From positions 28,520,995 to 28,584,994 of the forward strand of contig NC_087067.1 in NCBI RefSeq assembly GCF_963678635.1: 64,000 bases of DNA. The letters are read 5' to 3'. This DNA is from Symsagittifera roscoffensis (Eukaryota > Xenacoelomorpha > Acoela > Convolutidae). A program made the position numbers and the translations under genes. Position 1 is the stretch's first letter. Each line of letters opens with the position of its first letter. The notes beneath the pieces are model-generated. The model made no database searches, was not told the DNA's origin, and was given only the letters and a program-made list of their open reading frames with translations. This document shows positions 63,406 to 64,000 of this stretch, one piece after another.

Positions 63406-64000
63406 TTTTTTTATTTTATTTTTCCCGATAAATTGTAAATTTTTCTTTGTTTTTAATTGAATTAAGTGTTCCTGAACCAAAGCTTAGTTTTTAAAGATTT
63501 ATTAGTGTAGATTGTTAAGAGCCCATTTCAAGACAATTGATTATTTTATCACAAAGCTTACATACTCACTACGCACAGAACCATGACAATCAATAAAGGA
63601 ATAAATAGTCTTGAACAAATCAGATTCATATTTTGAGTTTTGAACTTTTCGATTTCTATCCAGAAACGCTGAAACAAGAGTGTGTGTGGAAGCCAGTTTC
63701 TGGTTGGAACATAAATAATTCCTCTTAAATTTTGTTCAGAATTAGTCGTTTCTTTGCAATACTAGGCATCTTTTTGGCTCTTTTCTATCGTAAGTTATGT
63801 TGAACTGCTCGAGTAAACTGATTGAAGGTGTTCTCCACTTGACGCAACGAAACTTGAATAGAATCTGTGTTTGAACAAAGTGTAAAGACAGTCAGTTTCT
63901 TGATATATGTATACATATTTATCTATTTTCCGCAAAATTTGGCTATGAGATGTTCCTATTAAAACCATATGGATCTTACGATTCTCCAAAGAACATCAGG
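63406..64000. other. Right-edge DNA, no supported gene
   Basis: No gene. The minus frame 63795-63989 (64 codons) is unrecognised. AATAAA-like words occur at 63593-63606, which could serve as a poly(A) signal of the preceding plus-strand frame. Confidence 0.4.

Noticed and set aside
1-64000. tRNA or rRNA genes
   Set aside because: Scanning for GGTTCGAATCC-like T arms and conserved rRNA words found nothing convincing; a covariance-model search would be decisive.

Overview
The window looks like AT-rich, intron-bearing, transposon-dominated nuclear DNA of an invertebrate animal. It is a draft assembly with a 200-base N gap at 20301-20500. No bacterial operons, rRNA or tRNA genes were recognised. 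The species cannot be named from the sequence. The case for an animal rests on GT/AG-bounded coding segments, Ty3/gypsy-type and Polinton-type elements, a likely hAT-type miniature element, and several kilobase-scale tandem duplications.

Layout. (1) 1-9.7 kb: a decayed Ty3/gypsy retrotransposon on the minus strand, with gag, protease, reverse transcriptase, RNase H and integrase in order from high to low coordinate. A second gag-like start lies at 1-498 beyond an LTR-like spacer. (2) About 11.4-18.8 kb: a probable host gene on the plus strand, with a first exon at 11465, a 101-nt exon at 12160-12260 and a 426-nt exon with a ZU5-like segment at 18308-18733. A 1.5-2 kb repeat sits three times head-to-tail in the large intron. 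(3) 20.5-22.1 kb: a heavily degraded second gypsy gag, followed by unresolved DNA, a short GGAATCCGC-type repeat cluster and a diverged 450-bp direct repeat. (4) 27.4-28.3 kb: the longest open frame in the window (280 aa, unknown). (5) About 28.9-48.1 kb: a decayed Polinton/Maverick (adintovirus-like) element bounded by related inverted terminal segments. It carries protein-primed-type family B DNA polymerase, a repeated zinc-finger module, and remnants of major capsid protein, small virion proteins, minor capsid protein and packaging ATPase, mostly on the minus strand. (6) 47.4-56.8 kb: a 3.16-kb tandem duplication across the right Polinton end and, nested at its distal end, a 2.0-kb tandem duplication; both carry a broken, unrecognised plus-strand gene. 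(7) 56.8-64 kb: fragments of unclear coding value, a 344-bp hAT-like miniature element with an 8-bp target duplication, an intact 158-aa single-exon gene with ATTGG boxes upstream and AATAAA downstream, a roughly 40-bp minisatellite, and a two-part open frame split by one TAG.

How it fits together. Most coding potential is fossil mobile-element sequence. The two gypsy remnants and the Polinton carry frameshifts and stops and are unlikely to be mobile. The Polinton, once its 2.165-kb left-end duplication is discounted, is about 17 kb, as expected of the family, but no convincing integrase or adenain-type protease was seen. Both its ends are in tandem duplications that run across the element-flank junction. 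The best candidates for living genes are the multi-exon ZU5-like gene (11.4-18.7 kb), the 60478-60954 gene, and possibly the 280-aa frame at 27.5-28.3 kb.
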